A stretch of DNA of 22,671 bases from Lachnospiraceae bacterium (GTDB lineage Bacteria > Bacillota > Clostridia > Lachnospirales > Lachnospiraceae): assembly GCA_015057205.1 (NCBI GenBank), contig SVEW01000017.1, positions 1 to 22,671 on the forward strand, given 5' to 3'. Position 1 is the first letter of the stretch; every line of letters begins with the position of its first letter. The notes under the pieces were generated by a model. That model had not been told where the DNA came from. It saw nothing but the letters and a program-made list of their open reading frames with translations, and made no database searches. Positions 15,140-22,671 of this stretch are shown in pieces. Made by a program: the position numbers and the translations under genes.

Positions 15140-16321
15140 ATGAAGAGAAAAGAAAAAACCAAGAAACAAAAGATACGTGGTCACATCATACGGATTGACA
15201 TTGCCATTGTCCTTTTGGTGACTGCCTATTTGATGTTCGCTTTTTCCAATATACCTTTTATCAAGAAATGGCGAACAATCTACATTGAAACAGCTATGAC
15301 AACCATGAGTCATCAATGGCTTGCTACCATGTTTCTTCCACAAAGCGTTATCGATGAAGTAATGGATCGCTACTACGCAGAATTGGACAAGCAGCAGAAA
15401 TTAGAAAGCAAATGGAATACGCAAAAAAAGACGGTCGAAAAAGCCAAGACCGAGAAGGAACTTTTCTTTGAAAAGTATTGGGAGTTGGATTCTCCAACTG
15501 TCCGCAACTACCTGGGCACACACCCGGAATTAACAGCAAATGGCTATGACAACATTTTGATTGAAGATTTGGATAAGAATCTTGGGTTAAAGACTTCCGA
15601 AGGCGATGATGTATGCGTAATCAATACTGCTAATAAACTCTTGATTGTGGGTCTATCCGGCAGCGGTTATGTTGGCAAGTTAGCAATCGTAAAGGATCCT
15701 TCACTTCTTTACGTAGCGAAATCCAACCGCTATGGTTCCTGGGGACAGGAAGTTGGTGGTTTTTGTCAGACCAACAACGCCATTGTCGGCATTAACGCCA
15801 GTCGTTTCCGAGACATTGGCGGGCACGGAAGCGGTGGTATTGTCATCGGTTCTATGATTATTGATGGTGTGGAATACGGTAGTCGTCCGAAAAAATACGG
15901 AATGAAATTCTGCGGTATGAAGAGTGACAACCGTTTTTACATAAGCAATTACAACCCGAATACCTGCTCTGATTATCAGTGGGGTATTGAAGGCGTTCCG
16001 GCTCTGATTGTTGACGGTGTGCGTGCTATCGACACATCCATGTTCATGGGCTTACAACCACGTTCTTGTGTTGGACAAACGCAAACCGGTGACATGCATC
16101 TACTCATTATCGAAGGGCGTATGCCGGGTTACAGCCTTGGCGGTACCATTGTCGACTGCATGGACATACTGATGCGTTACAAGTGCTATCAGGCCATGAA
16201 TTTAGATGGCGGAAGTTCCTCCATCATGTATTATAAAGACAAATATATTACCCGTTCCTGTAGCGCCACCGGACGTGGACGTTACTTGCCGGATGCATTT
16301 TTAGTTAAGAAAGTACAATAA
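15140..16321 (+). CDS. Membrane-anchored phosphodiester glycosidase (NAGPA-like domain)
   Basis: A 393-residue protein with a basic N-terminus and one transmembrane segment (about 19-37) that should place the rest outside the cell. A lysine/glutamate-rich, probably coiled linker (about 75-120) leads to a domain of the NAGPA/phosphodiester glycosidase family (about 150-393). Seen are GINASRFRDIGGHGSGG, corresponding to the aiNaGFF-type motif, and NLDGGSSSIMYY with NLDGGSSS at 354-361, the family hallmark around the active site. Relatives hydrolyse GlcNAc-phosphodiester links in glycans or wall polymers and are often labelled exopolysaccharide proteins; the substrate here is unknown. AAAGGA is unusually close to the ATG (two bases), while AGGGG lies 14 bases away, so translation may be modest. 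It has its own promoter 3' of the muramidase gene. Confidence 0.87.
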   Translation: MKRKEKTKKQKIRGHIIRIDIAIVLLVTAYLMFAFSNIPFIKKWRTIYIETAMTTMSHQWLATMFLPQSVIDEVMDRYYAELDKQQKLESKWNTQKKTVEKAKTEKELFFEKYWELDSPTVRNYLGTHPELTANGYDNILIEDLDKNLGLKTSEGDDVCVINTANKLLIVGLSGSGYVGKLAIVKDPSLLYVAKSNRYGSWGQEVGGFCQTNNAIVGINASRFRDIGGHGSGGIVIGSMIIDGVEYGSRPKKYGMKFCGMKSDNRFYISNYNPNTCSDYQWGIEGVPALIVDGVRAIDTSMFMGLQPRSCVGQTQTGDMHLLIIEGRMPGYSLGGTIVDCMDILMRYKCYQAMNLDGGSSSIMYYKDKYITRSCSATGRGRYLPDAFLVKKVQ

Positions 16322-16366
16322 AAAAGTAGACTGGCCAATCACAGCGGTTTGTGATTGGCCAGTCTA
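16319..16366 (-). terminator. Perfect 17-bp hairpin between convergent genes, terminator for the minus strand
   Basis: Arms at 16327-16343 and 16350-16366 pair over 17 bases without mismatch around a six-base loop. On the minus strand it is followed by C and then T6, a strong terminator for the small membrane-protein gene and its operon. On the plus strand the trailing TTCTCT is a weak T tract, but the long stem five bases after the glycosidase stop probably also ends that transcript. Confidence 0.88.
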
Positions 16367-16380
16367 TTCTCTACCATGTC

Positions 16381-16557
16381 CTAGAAATATCTCCTTCTAA
16401 CCACTTGCAATGCAACGATAATTATAAACACAGCAATACTTCCTATCTTTTTTTCCTTCTTAGAAAAATCCCCGTTCAATCCCCATATGCAAAAAATAAC
16501 TATCAAACTAAAAAACGTCAAACAGTCAAGAATAAACCTTATATAATGCATTGTCAT
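16381..16557 (-). CDS. Small two-helix membrane protein, function unknown
   Basis: 58 residues from the ATG at 16555-16557, preceded by AGGAAGG (16566-16572), which overlaps the lipoprotein stop. A longer reading frame starting at 16608 overlaps the lipoprotein gene and is rejected. Two hydrophobic segments are visible (about 5-26, YIRFILDCLTFFSLIVIF; about 38-53, IGSIAVFIIIVALQVV). A short charged loop (GDFSKKEKKIG) lies between them and a basic RRRYF tail follows. I do not recognise a family. As the last gene of an ABC-exporter cassette it could be an immunity or accessory membrane protein, but this is inference from position only. Confidence 0.72.
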   Translation of the reverse strand: MTMHYIRFILDCLTFFSLIVIFCIWGLNGDFSKKEKKIGSIAVFIIIVALQVVRRRYF

Positions 16558-16570
16558 ATTTTTCACCTTC

Positions 16571-18235
16571 CTATTTATTTTTTGGAATCTGCGTTTTAAC
16601 CCAATCAATCATATCGAAATACAATTTATCAAAGCTAATACCCAGAACCTTCTTGCAATTAATATTTTCTTTTCCGAGTTCAATCAGTTTCTCAATTCCG
16701 TATTTCTCATAGACATATATTGCAAGACAACCACGTGTACTATATGCGTCCATAAAACCATCCGGGTCTTCATTCTTCGCCGGAAGTTTCACCGCATACG
16801 CAACATTTCCATCTTCTTGGACAGAACGACTCGCATCTTCAAACGCATGCTTTTCACAGAACCATGCTGCTGAATAGTAATCTTTGAGCCTCATCGAGCA
16901 TCTGTTTGCCTTTTCATCCCAACACTCTGTGCCCTCGACTTTTATACCCTTTTCTTCAAATGTTCTTTCAAGTATTTGTGAGGCCCCTTCGTCGTTCAAC
17001 TCAATATCCGCAAGCCATACAGCAATCCATTCTACGAAATCATCCTCTGGATCACCTTCAATCATCATGTTTTTTCCCATTGTTAAGAAATGACAGTATT
17101 CATGCAAAATTATATATTGAGCGGTTTCCCAATCTGCAAATAGCCGAATGGTGCTATCACTATTGTCATACATTCCACCCCAAACAGAATCCGAACCATC
17201 TCTTGTGCTTCTGACAAAGTGTGTCAAAAGATACAATTCCGGCAGTTTTTGGGGACGAAAATCTTTTGTAAACTCACGGGCCTCGCTCCACTCCTTCTTA
17301 CGCATCGGTTCTATTTCTCTATAACCATCTACCATGTACTCATAACCCAAATCAATCACATCACGATTATCCCATTGCCATATTACATCCGACAATGTGA
17401 TTTCATAACTTCCTTCCCCATAAATAAACCTACCTTCTGCATAATGAAATGGTATTTTAGCATATTCTTTATATTGAAACTCAGCTCCCTTACTGGTAAG
17501 CCAATTATTTTTCGCACCTACTACTTGTGCATTCTTCTTATTTGCAGCTTTACATAATGTTTCCAATTTCTTATAAGAATTCTGCTTCTCATACCAGGTT
17601 GCAAAGTCCATGATTGCCTCTCTTACCATCTTTGCATCCTGTTCTTCAAAATAAATGCTATCCATCATCGGAACACAGAAATCCAACAGCTTCTGTTTCT
17701 CGTCCTTCTTAAAATATCCTACATAGTCATCTTTCGTCTTCGTTTCCTTTACAATACCCTGTCCAACGGCATATCGGTAAAATAGTCCGTAATACTCCCC
17801 TGCATCCAGTTTAACCGTATGGGCCTTTTTAACAATAGCCCATACGGTATCTGCTGAGAGATGGTTTTTCAATGGAATTCGGATGGATTCGTATATAGAA
17901 ACCGGGTTATCTGTATCAAATCCAAGGAAAATTATAAACTCTTCTGATTTTTCTCCAAACAATTTGTCTGAGTAATCTAAAATCGCTTCGACGTTCTTGA
18001 TACACTGTACCGCTTTCTTTTTATCAAATCCCTTTGCCTTTGCATTATAAGTAATACCGCCATACTGGGTGGTATAGCAATCTCCATGCCACATATCCAG
18101 CATTTTACGCTCCTGTTTCCACTCCAGTTTTTCTAAACTGGATGCTTTTTTGTCCTGATTATTGCTGCACGCTGTTATTGTGATGGTCATCATTGCAACC
18201 ATGCAAATTAATCCTATCCATTTACTTACCTTCAT
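16571..18235 (-). CDS. Lipoprotein with HExxH putative metallopeptidase motif
   Basis: 554 residues. The N-terminus is a lipoprotein signal peptide with a basic start, a hydrophobic core and the lipobox ITAC at 20-23, so Cys23 is the expected lipidation site and the protein should face outwards from the membrane. HEYCH at 378-382 fits the zinc-binding HExxH motif; VEWIAVWLAD places Glu402 about 20 residues later, a suitable third zinc ligand for a gluzincin-type site. The first 370 residues show no family I recognise. AGGAGAGG lies just before the ATG. It follows the second ABC exporter gene by 67 bases and precedes the small membrane protein. It might trim or degrade a peptide handled by the exporters; this is a hypothesis. 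Zinc binding and activity are unproven. Confidence 0.8.
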   Translation of the reverse strand: MKVSKWIGLICMVAMMTITITACSNNQDKKASSLEKLEWKQERKMLDMWHGDCYTTQYGGITYNAKAKGFDKKKAVQCIKNVEAILDYSDKLFGEKSEEFIIFLGFDTDNPVSIYESIRIPLKNHLSADTVWAIVKKAHTVKLDAGEYYGLFYRYAVGQGIVKETKTKDDYVGYFKKDEKQKLLDFCVPMMDSIYFEEQDAKMVREAIMDFATWYEKQNSYKKLETLCKAANKKNAQVVGAKNNWLTSKGAEFQYKEYAKIPFHYAEGRFIYGEGSYEITLSDVIWQWDNRDVIDLGYEYMVDGYREIEPMRKKEWSEAREFTKDFRPQKLPELYLLTHFVRSTRDGSDSVWGGMYDNSDSTIRLFADWETAQYIILHEYCHFLTMGKNMMIEGDPEDDFVEWIAVWLADIELNDEGASQILERTFEEKGIKVEGTECWDEKANRCSMRLKDYYSAAWFCEKHAFEDASRSVQEDGNVAYAVKLPAKNEDPDGFMDAYSTRGCLAIYVYEKYGIEKLIELGKENINCKKVLGISFDKLYFDMIDWVKTQIPKNK

Positions 18236-18257
18236 TTGTTACCTCTCCTATACTTAG

Positions 18258-18279
18258 ATTCATCTTCCATTACTTTACG
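18258..18279 (-). repeat. 22-bp exact copy of a pepD segment, intergenic copy
   Basis: These 22 bases are identical and in the same orientation as 21912-21933 inside pepD. Here they lie between the second ABC gene and the lipoprotein gene and are not coding. Similarity beyond the 22 bases is weak (seven of nine bases match on one side). A chance match of this length within one window is extremely unlikely. Confidence 0.85.
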
Positions 18280-18302
18280 CTACCATGGTTTTTTCTGAGA
18301 TA

Positions 18303-19946
18303 TCAGCCAAGCATTGTCTTTATCGTATCATAGCTTCCGCTTGCCTTTATTCGTCCATCATCCATTATGATAATATCATCAAAATATTTCAAATTTTCAT
18401 TTACATCATGGGTCACCATTATTATTGTTTTTTCTTTTAATAACGGAAACATCTTCATTACTTTATTCAGATTCCCCTTATCAATGGCTGAAAAAGGTTC
18501 ATCCATAATTAAAATTTCTCCATTTGCGACCAATGCCCTCATAAATGAAACAAACTGCTTTTCTCCACCACTCAAAGCACCACAATTTAAAGTTTTCGTT
18601 AATGCGTTTACTATTGCGCTACATCCCCGGAATAACGGTATTATACTTTCCAAATTTTTCTCTTGGTAGGAATTGTACACTGTAACATTATTGATAAAAT
18701 TATCTTTAAAAACATACTCCATTTGATTAACACTTCCTACTATTTTATCAATATTTACATTTCTAATGTTCTTTCCATCAATAGTGATTTTTCCGGTATA
18801 GTCCCCTTCGTATCTCATGAGCAAATTCACAAGTGTAGACTTACCCGAACCACTATGTCCAATGATGGCATACCTCTTGCCTTTTTCAAATAAGTAACAA
18901 AAATCTTTCATTTGGAAATTGTCATATTGCAAACTCACATTTTCAAGGCATATCGCCTCTTGAAAATCTTCCAACACTTCTTGCTGTTCCACACATTCTT
19001 CCTTATAGGACTCAATGAAATGAACCAATTCCTCCATTACGGTTCTATTTGTATTGATAAAGTGAACCTGCATCATACTATCCTGTATTGGATCAACAAA
19101 ATAGGATGAATACAAAAAAGTCGCCACCACCATACCACTGGTTAATTTCCCGTTTAAAAAAAGCGTCCCTAATAAAATAAATGTAAACAAATCTATGCCC
19201 TTAACACTGACCGACTCTACACTTAAAGCAAACATTCCAAAGATTCCGCTTCTCTTTTTTTGCCTTATCATCTTATCCACAGCTCTACTATGTTCGTTAA
19301 CAATGCTGTTATATGTCTTTTTGTTTACTACCTTTTTTCCCTCTAAGAAATCTCTTAATCGGTCTGTGTATATTCCTGTTCCTTTCATAGAAATCTTCTG
19401 TAACGCCGCCTTTTTGTTCTTAAAAATGTTCGGAACAAATACAATCAACACAGAAAAAAAGACTATACACAACCCGATTTGGTACGGTATAGTCAGGAAA
19501 ACAACCACACCAAACACTACAACCTTTATTATATCGCCAACAAGCTTTACGATTGGTTCATAATATTCGTTCACTATTGTATCAATATTATTACTGTTAA
19601 TAGAGATATACTCACCAATACTTTTTTTCTTAAACTTTTCATAGGGTAAATAAAAAATCCCCTTCATAAAATCTTCGTGAAGATGCAGTCTAATTCTGGT
19701 TCTACCGTTTATATCCACAACCTGCATAAAATATATTAGTATTACTGTGAGAATTTCGAAAAAAATGAAACTCACGATACATTTCATAATTTTTCCTAAG
19801 CTTCCACCAGCACATCCAATATCATCAATTATCATCCGCTGAAAATAAGGTACAATTGCCAAACTCATAGCTGCCATGGCGCACAAGACGCTTTGAAAAA
19901 ATACAATCCATTTAACTCGTGCAAAATATCTATTCACTTCGCCCAA
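18303..19946 (-). CDS. ABC exporter half-transporter (membrane and ATPase domains fused)
   Basis: Type IV (B-family) exporter half-molecule. The membrane domain covers about 1-310 with roughly six hydrophobic segments. The ATPase domain (about 335-547) has Walker A GHSGSGKST (363-371), Q-loop Gln408, signature LSGGE (458-462), Walker B ILIMDE with Glu483, and the switch His513 in MVTHD; all key residues are present. There is no C39 peptidase domain at the N-terminus. The listed start is TTG (19944-19946); an in-frame GTG at 19935-19937, aligned with a GTG in the paralogue, is an alternative. It overlaps the end of that upstream gene, so the pair probably forms a heterodimer. Substrate is unknown; small peptide or lipid export is possible. 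Confidence 0.93.
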   Translation of the reverse strand: MGEVNRYFARVKWIVFFQSVLCAMAAMSLAIVPYFQRMIIDDIGCAGGSLGKIMKCIVSFIFFEILTVILIYFMQVVDINGRTRIRLHLHEDFMKGIFYLPYEKFKKKSIGEYISINSNNIDTIVNEYYEPIVKLVGDIIKVVVFGVVVFLTIPYQIGLCIVFFSVLIVFVPNIFKNKKAALQKISMKGTGIYTDRLRDFLEGKKVVNKKTYNSIVNEHSRAVDKMIRQKKRSGIFGMFALSVESVSVKGIDLFTFILLGTLFLNGKLTSGMVVATFLYSSYFVDPIQDSMMQVHFINTNRTVMEELVHFIESYKEECVEQQEVLEDFQEAICLENVSLQYDNFQMKDFCYLFEKGKRYAIIGHSGSGKSTLVNLLMRYEGDYTGKITIDGKNIRNVNIDKIVGSVNQMEYVFKDNFINNVTVYNSYQEKNLESIIPLFRGCSAIVNALTKTLNCGALSGGEKQFVSFMRALVANGEILIMDEPFSAIDKGNLNKVMKMFPLLKEKTIIMVTHDVNENLKYFDDIIIMDDGRIKASGSYDTIKTMLG

Positions 19947-21497
19947 ACACTCCCTCTACATTATTACAAAACGCGCTATTTTTTACTATGCTACCATTTT
20001 CTAGTTGTAGAACGCAGTCAAAGTACTTTAAATTATCCGATATATCGTGAGTTACCATTATTATTGTATTATTTAACTCTGATAACACCCTCATTACTTT
20101 TGACAATCTGTTCCTATCCAACGCTGAAAAAGGTTCGTCCATAATTAATATTTCATACTCTCCTGCGATATTTCGGATAAACGACACCAATTGTTTTTCT
20201 CCGCCACTTAGCTCATCGCAATTATCACTTATAGTTATGCTATCTAACGTGATTCCACCATTTTCAATGGTATGCACACATTCATACGCATTTTTACGAT
20301 CATAAGCCCCAAACACAGTCACATTATTTTCAAAATCGGTCTTATAAATATGATTTTTTTGGCCTATAAAGCCAATCAGCTTATCTATATCGATATCTTC
20401 GATATTTTTCCCATCAATTGTAATATCGCCACTGTCTAATTTCACATATTTCATCAGTATGTTTACCAAAGTCGACTTACCTGCTCCGCTATGCCCAACA
20501 ATAGCATATTTCTTTCCTTTTTAAAATACTCTTTATTTTCTTTTTCAACATAACCCGGTGCCCTTGCATAACCCAGAAATCTATCTCTTACATTCTTGCT
20601 AGAATTAATGATACTAACATCATACAAAAAATCCTCAAACAATCCGCTATAGCAGGTAACATAAGTTAGTACCGCCACCACCGTTCCTAACTCCATCTTT
20701 CCTTTTATAACGCAAAAAACAGTTACTGTAAATACAATTATGTTCAACATTTTCGTAACCAAACCATATAGTAACACAGAGCCGGCTTCTAAGCTATCAG
20801 CTCTTTTTATGGTCGAAACAGCTCGCTGTACATCCATAACATGTCGTTCATTTATATTTACTCTTGTTTGTACGTTTATAAGCTTGAATCCTTCTAAATA
20901 CTCCTTTACATTAGATGTATAATGTCCCAGCGCTTCTATCTGCTCTTTTCTCGCTGCAGACAATTTCTTTTCCATAATTTTGGGTACAAAACAAATTAAA
21001 ACAGAAAGAAAAAAGATTAATGCCGAAATCCCTACATTTATATAGATACAGATAGCGACAGCGTATATCCCTATATTTATTACATTTTCTATAAGATTAA
21101 GGAACGGTTCAACATAGTCGCCCGTAATGATGTTAATATCATTCGATTGCATGGACATATATTCGCCTACATCCCTTTTTGAAAATTCCTCGTGTTTTAA
21201 AGAAATTATCGCCTTGAAAAAATCTTTTGTCATAAGGCCCTTCATGTTATTAAGCCGTATAATCAATATCGTATTGGCTCCCCAGGTGGTCAAAAAATAC
21301 ACTGCAATAATTACCGCAAAATATACGGATAACCTCATAAAAAAATGCCGTTCCTGATTCAAAAAGACTCGATCTATAAGAAGTTTTTGCAAATAAGGTA
21401 TCGTGCTTAATGCCGCTGTAGCAATGCCGTTGAGTGCAAACTCTGCCAAGATAAAAAATTTAAACTTCAAAAAATACTTTTTCACGTTTGTATCCAT
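19930..21497 (-). pseudogene. ABC exporter half-transporter with a one-base frameshift
   Basis: This is a paralogue of the following gene (shared patterns such as GEY-S-QSND/NSNN, the PYLQKLLID start and the GDP-like ATPase layout). The first frame gives the membrane domain and ends 20463 in a garbled tail. The second frame (from about 20517 to 19930) contains Walker A GHSGAGKST, signature LSGGEKQ, Walker B ILIMDEP and MVTHD. The frames join at an AAAAA run at 20518-20522 (minus strand); adding one A gives an uninterrupted 522-residue protein reading EYFKKGKKYAIVGHSG. The start is uncertain: ATG at 21497 lacks spacing to AAAGGA, and GTG at 21485 aligns with the paralogue. The defect could be a real mutation, phase-variable homopolymer slippage, ribosomal frameshifting at A-AAG, or a sequencing error. 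A sigma-A promoter lies upstream. Confidence 0.85.
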
Positions 21498-21556
21498 TCC
21501 TTTCACGTTTATTTTCAAGGTGTATAGACACTTATTCAAGTGCGAAGTTTGATTTC

Positions 21557-21586
21557 ATTATATATATGTATATACATGCGTGTCAA
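21557..21586 (-). promoter_or_regulatory. Sigma-A promoter of the ABC exporter cassette
   Basis: Minus-strand perfect TTGACA (21581-21586), an 18-base spacer and perfect TATAAT (21557-21562). Start near 21550. That leaves almost no leader for the TTG at 21539, supporting a translation start nearer 21497 or 21485. Confidence 0.85.
21566..21577. promoter_or_regulatory. 12-bp palindrome in the promoter spacer of the ABC cassette
   Basis: ATGTATATACAT is a perfect palindrome lying wholly between the -35 and -10 boxes. This position suits a repressor, as for many drug- or peptide-inducible ABC transporter operons. The AT-rich content means chance is possible. No regulator gene is adjacent. Confidence 0.55.
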
Positions 21587-21636
21587 CAGACATTTTACAC
21601 AATTACTCCACAATTATTTCATATATCATCAACAAC

Positions 21637-21681
21637 AAAAAAGCTGTCACTTTAAAGCACTAATTCTTTAAAGCAACAGCT
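21637..21681 (-). terminator. Rho-independent terminator of pepD
   Basis: Minus-strand arms AGCTGT/ACAGCT and inner CTTTAAAG/CTTTAAAG (each self-complementary) are separated by two-base mismatches and capped by an eight-base loop. T6 follows at 21637-21642. It lies 22 bases after the pepD stop and insulates the ABC cassette. Confidence 0.87.
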
Positions 21682-21702
21682 CAATTCATCTATTTTATCT
21701 GG

Positions 21703-22671
21703 TTATTTCAACGCTGCCAAGACATTCTTCAAATACTCGTAAGTACGCTCGGTTGACGCAATTTCCAAACGCTCATTGAAGGAATGTACATCGAACATAT
21801 TCGGTCCAATGGACACGCAGTCAAGATCCGGTCTCTTGCCAAGGAACAAACCGCACTCAAGACCTGCATGGATAGCCAAAACTACCGGTTTTTCCTTGTA
21901 CATTTTCTCATATTCATCTTCCATTACTTTACGAAGTTCGGATTCCGGTCTATACTCCCATGCCGGATAAGCACTGTCAATTACGTTGTGCGCACCAATC
22001 ATAGCTGCGAGCGCCTCTACACTCTCACGAAGTCCGTCCTTCTCGGTATTTACAGAACTACGAATCATGTGATAGAAAATCAATTCTTTCTCAGAGCATG
22101 CAATACGTCCCATATTCAAAGAAGTCTGTACAAGACCTTCTAATTTACGGCTAAAGCTCTGTACACCATTCATAACCGTTGCAAGATATCGAACCGCCTT
22201 GGCCGTCTCATCCGCATTCATAACGGCAACTTCTTTCTCGCCTTCATCAACACAATCAAGCTGCAGTCCCGGTTCGTCTCCCATAAACTCATCATCAAAG
22301 ATCGTCTTCATTTCCTGTGCAAAAGAAACAACTTTGGCCACATCTTCCTTCTTAACCAGAACACGCGCCGTGTCTTCCATAGCAATTACGTTATCAGCGC
22401 TTCCGCCACCTACTTCAATTAAAGAAAATGCCACTTCGCTCATCAATTTGTTCAAAAGACGTCCCATCATCTTATGGGCATTACCTCTCTGCTCATGAAT
22501 CTCTGCACCGGAATGTCCACCGGTTAATCCGTGAATCTTAATCATAACCACACTACCGGTCTTGTTCTCTCTATGCAAATCCATAACCGTGCTAATGCGC
22601 ACGCCACCGGCACATCCGGTTGTAAGATAGCCTTCTTCTTCCGAGTCAATGTTAATCAACTTGTGGCCCTT
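21703..22671 (-). CDS. pepD: Aminoacyl-histidine dipeptidase PepD-like (M20 family), C-terminal part
   Basis: Cytosolic metallopeptidase that cleaves Xaa-His and some other dipeptides. The window begins inside the gene: the frame is open to the edge, giving 322 residues, with a typical full length near 480. Visible hallmarks are the metal-ligand region INIDSEEEGYLTTGCAGG, whose SEEEG is the acidic motif, IHGLTGGHSGAEIHEQRGNAH (the conserved GGHSG with dimer-interface residues), and the late AIHAGLECGLF and SIGPNMFDVHS segments with metal-contacting His and Glu. The first metal-binding motif and N-terminus lie outside. A strong terminator follows the stop. A 22-base piece of this gene (21912-21933, coding RKVMEDE) recurs at 18258-18279. 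Confidence 0.93.
   Translation of the reverse strand, partial: KGHKLINIDSEEEGYLTTGCAGGVRISTVMDLHRENKTGSVVMIKIHGLTGGHSGAEIHEQRGNAHKMMGRLLNKLMSEVAFSLIEVGGGSADNVIAMEDTARVLVKKEDVAKVVSFAQEMKTIFDDEFMGDEPGLQLDCVDEGEKEVAVMNADETAKAVRYLATVMNGVQSFSRKLEGLVQTSLNMGRIACSEKELIFYHMIRSSVNTEKDGLRESVEALAAMIGAHNVIDSAYPAWEYRPESELRKVMEDEYEKMYKEKPVVLAIHAGLECGLFLGKRPDLDCVSIGPNMFDVHSFNERLEIASTERTYEYLKNVLAALK
21912..21933 (-). repeat. 22-bp exact repeat, copy inside pepD
   Basis: Coding copy of the sequence repeated at 18258-18279, in the same orientation, about 3.7 kb away. Since this copy encodes a normal part of PepD, it is probably the source. Confidence 0.85.

Noticed and set aside
18241..18279. Tiny ORF (12 codons) as precursor peptide for the ABC exporters
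   Set aside because: It lacks its own ribosome-binding site, overlaps the lipoprotein's site and comes from the pepD-like 22-mer; more likely an accident of the duplication.
19930..20469. Independent small ATPase gene starting at a TTG
   Set aside because: It would lack Walker A, and the missing part is found in the adjoining frame; it is the 3' part of a frameshifted gene.
20518..20522. Canonical programmed -1 slippery heptamer
   Set aside because: The sequence is T-AAA-AAG, so the first codon cannot re-pair well after slipping; only a weaker A-AAG slip is possible. Homopolymer loss or sequence error is simpler.

Overview
The window looks like the chromosome of a motile, Gram-positive, low-to-moderate-GC Clostridia, most likely a Lachnospiraceae-type gut anaerobe. 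This is inferred from strong AGGAGG ribosome-binding sites, near-consensus sigma-A promoters, an L10-leader attenuator, secreted Fn3/Big2 surface proteins and the gene families present. No rRNA, tRNA, CRISPR array, transposase or phage gene was found.

Layout. (1) 1-4791, minus strand: a translation and transcription block, read rpmG-secE-nusG-rplK-rplA, then a separate consensus promoter and L10 leader, then rplJ-rplL and a hairpin terminator. Past the terminator come a cyclophilin-like gene and the start of an ABC-F gene that leaves the window. rpoB/rpoC do not follow rplL. (2) 4792-6389, plus strand: a solitary FliD-like (flagellar cap-like) gene. Upstream of it are a near-perfect sigma-28 flagellar promoter and a sigma-A-like promoter. 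(3) 6398-13205, minus strand: a five-gene, tightly coupled run: Dabb protein, GT4 glycosyltransferase, large secreted Fn3/Big2 protein, LegC-type aminotransferase, and PtmE-type CBS-nucleotidyltransferase. The last two belong to nonulosonic (legionaminic) acid sugar synthesis, which often feeds flagellin or surface glycosylation. (4) 13238-16366, plus strand: a secreted GH25 muramidase with three Fn3 domains, under a promoter that contains a 16-bp perfect palindrome, then a membrane-anchored phosphodiester glycosidase with its own promoter. (5) 16381-21586, minus strand: two homologous ABC exporter half-transporters (the first broken by a one-base frameshift), a lipoprotein with an HExxH metallopeptidase motif, and a 58-residue two-helix membrane protein. 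(6) 21637-22671, minus strand: the C-terminal part of a PepD-type aminoacyl-histidine dipeptidase and its terminator.

How the parts fit. Regions 2-4 are all about the cell exterior: a flagellar-regulon protein, sugar-donor synthesis and glycosyl transfer coupled to a secreted protein, a wall hydrolase and a glycan-active enzyme. Region 5 looks like a self-contained export/processing cassette that I cannot assign to a named system. A 22-base exact copy of a pepD segment lies inside it, between the second ABC gene and the lipoprotein gene, and suggests past rearrangement next to pepD. Most promising for follow-up are the sigma-28-linked orphan FliD-like gene beside the LegC/PtmE operon, and the ABC/ABC/HExxH-lipoprotein/small-membrane-protein cassette.
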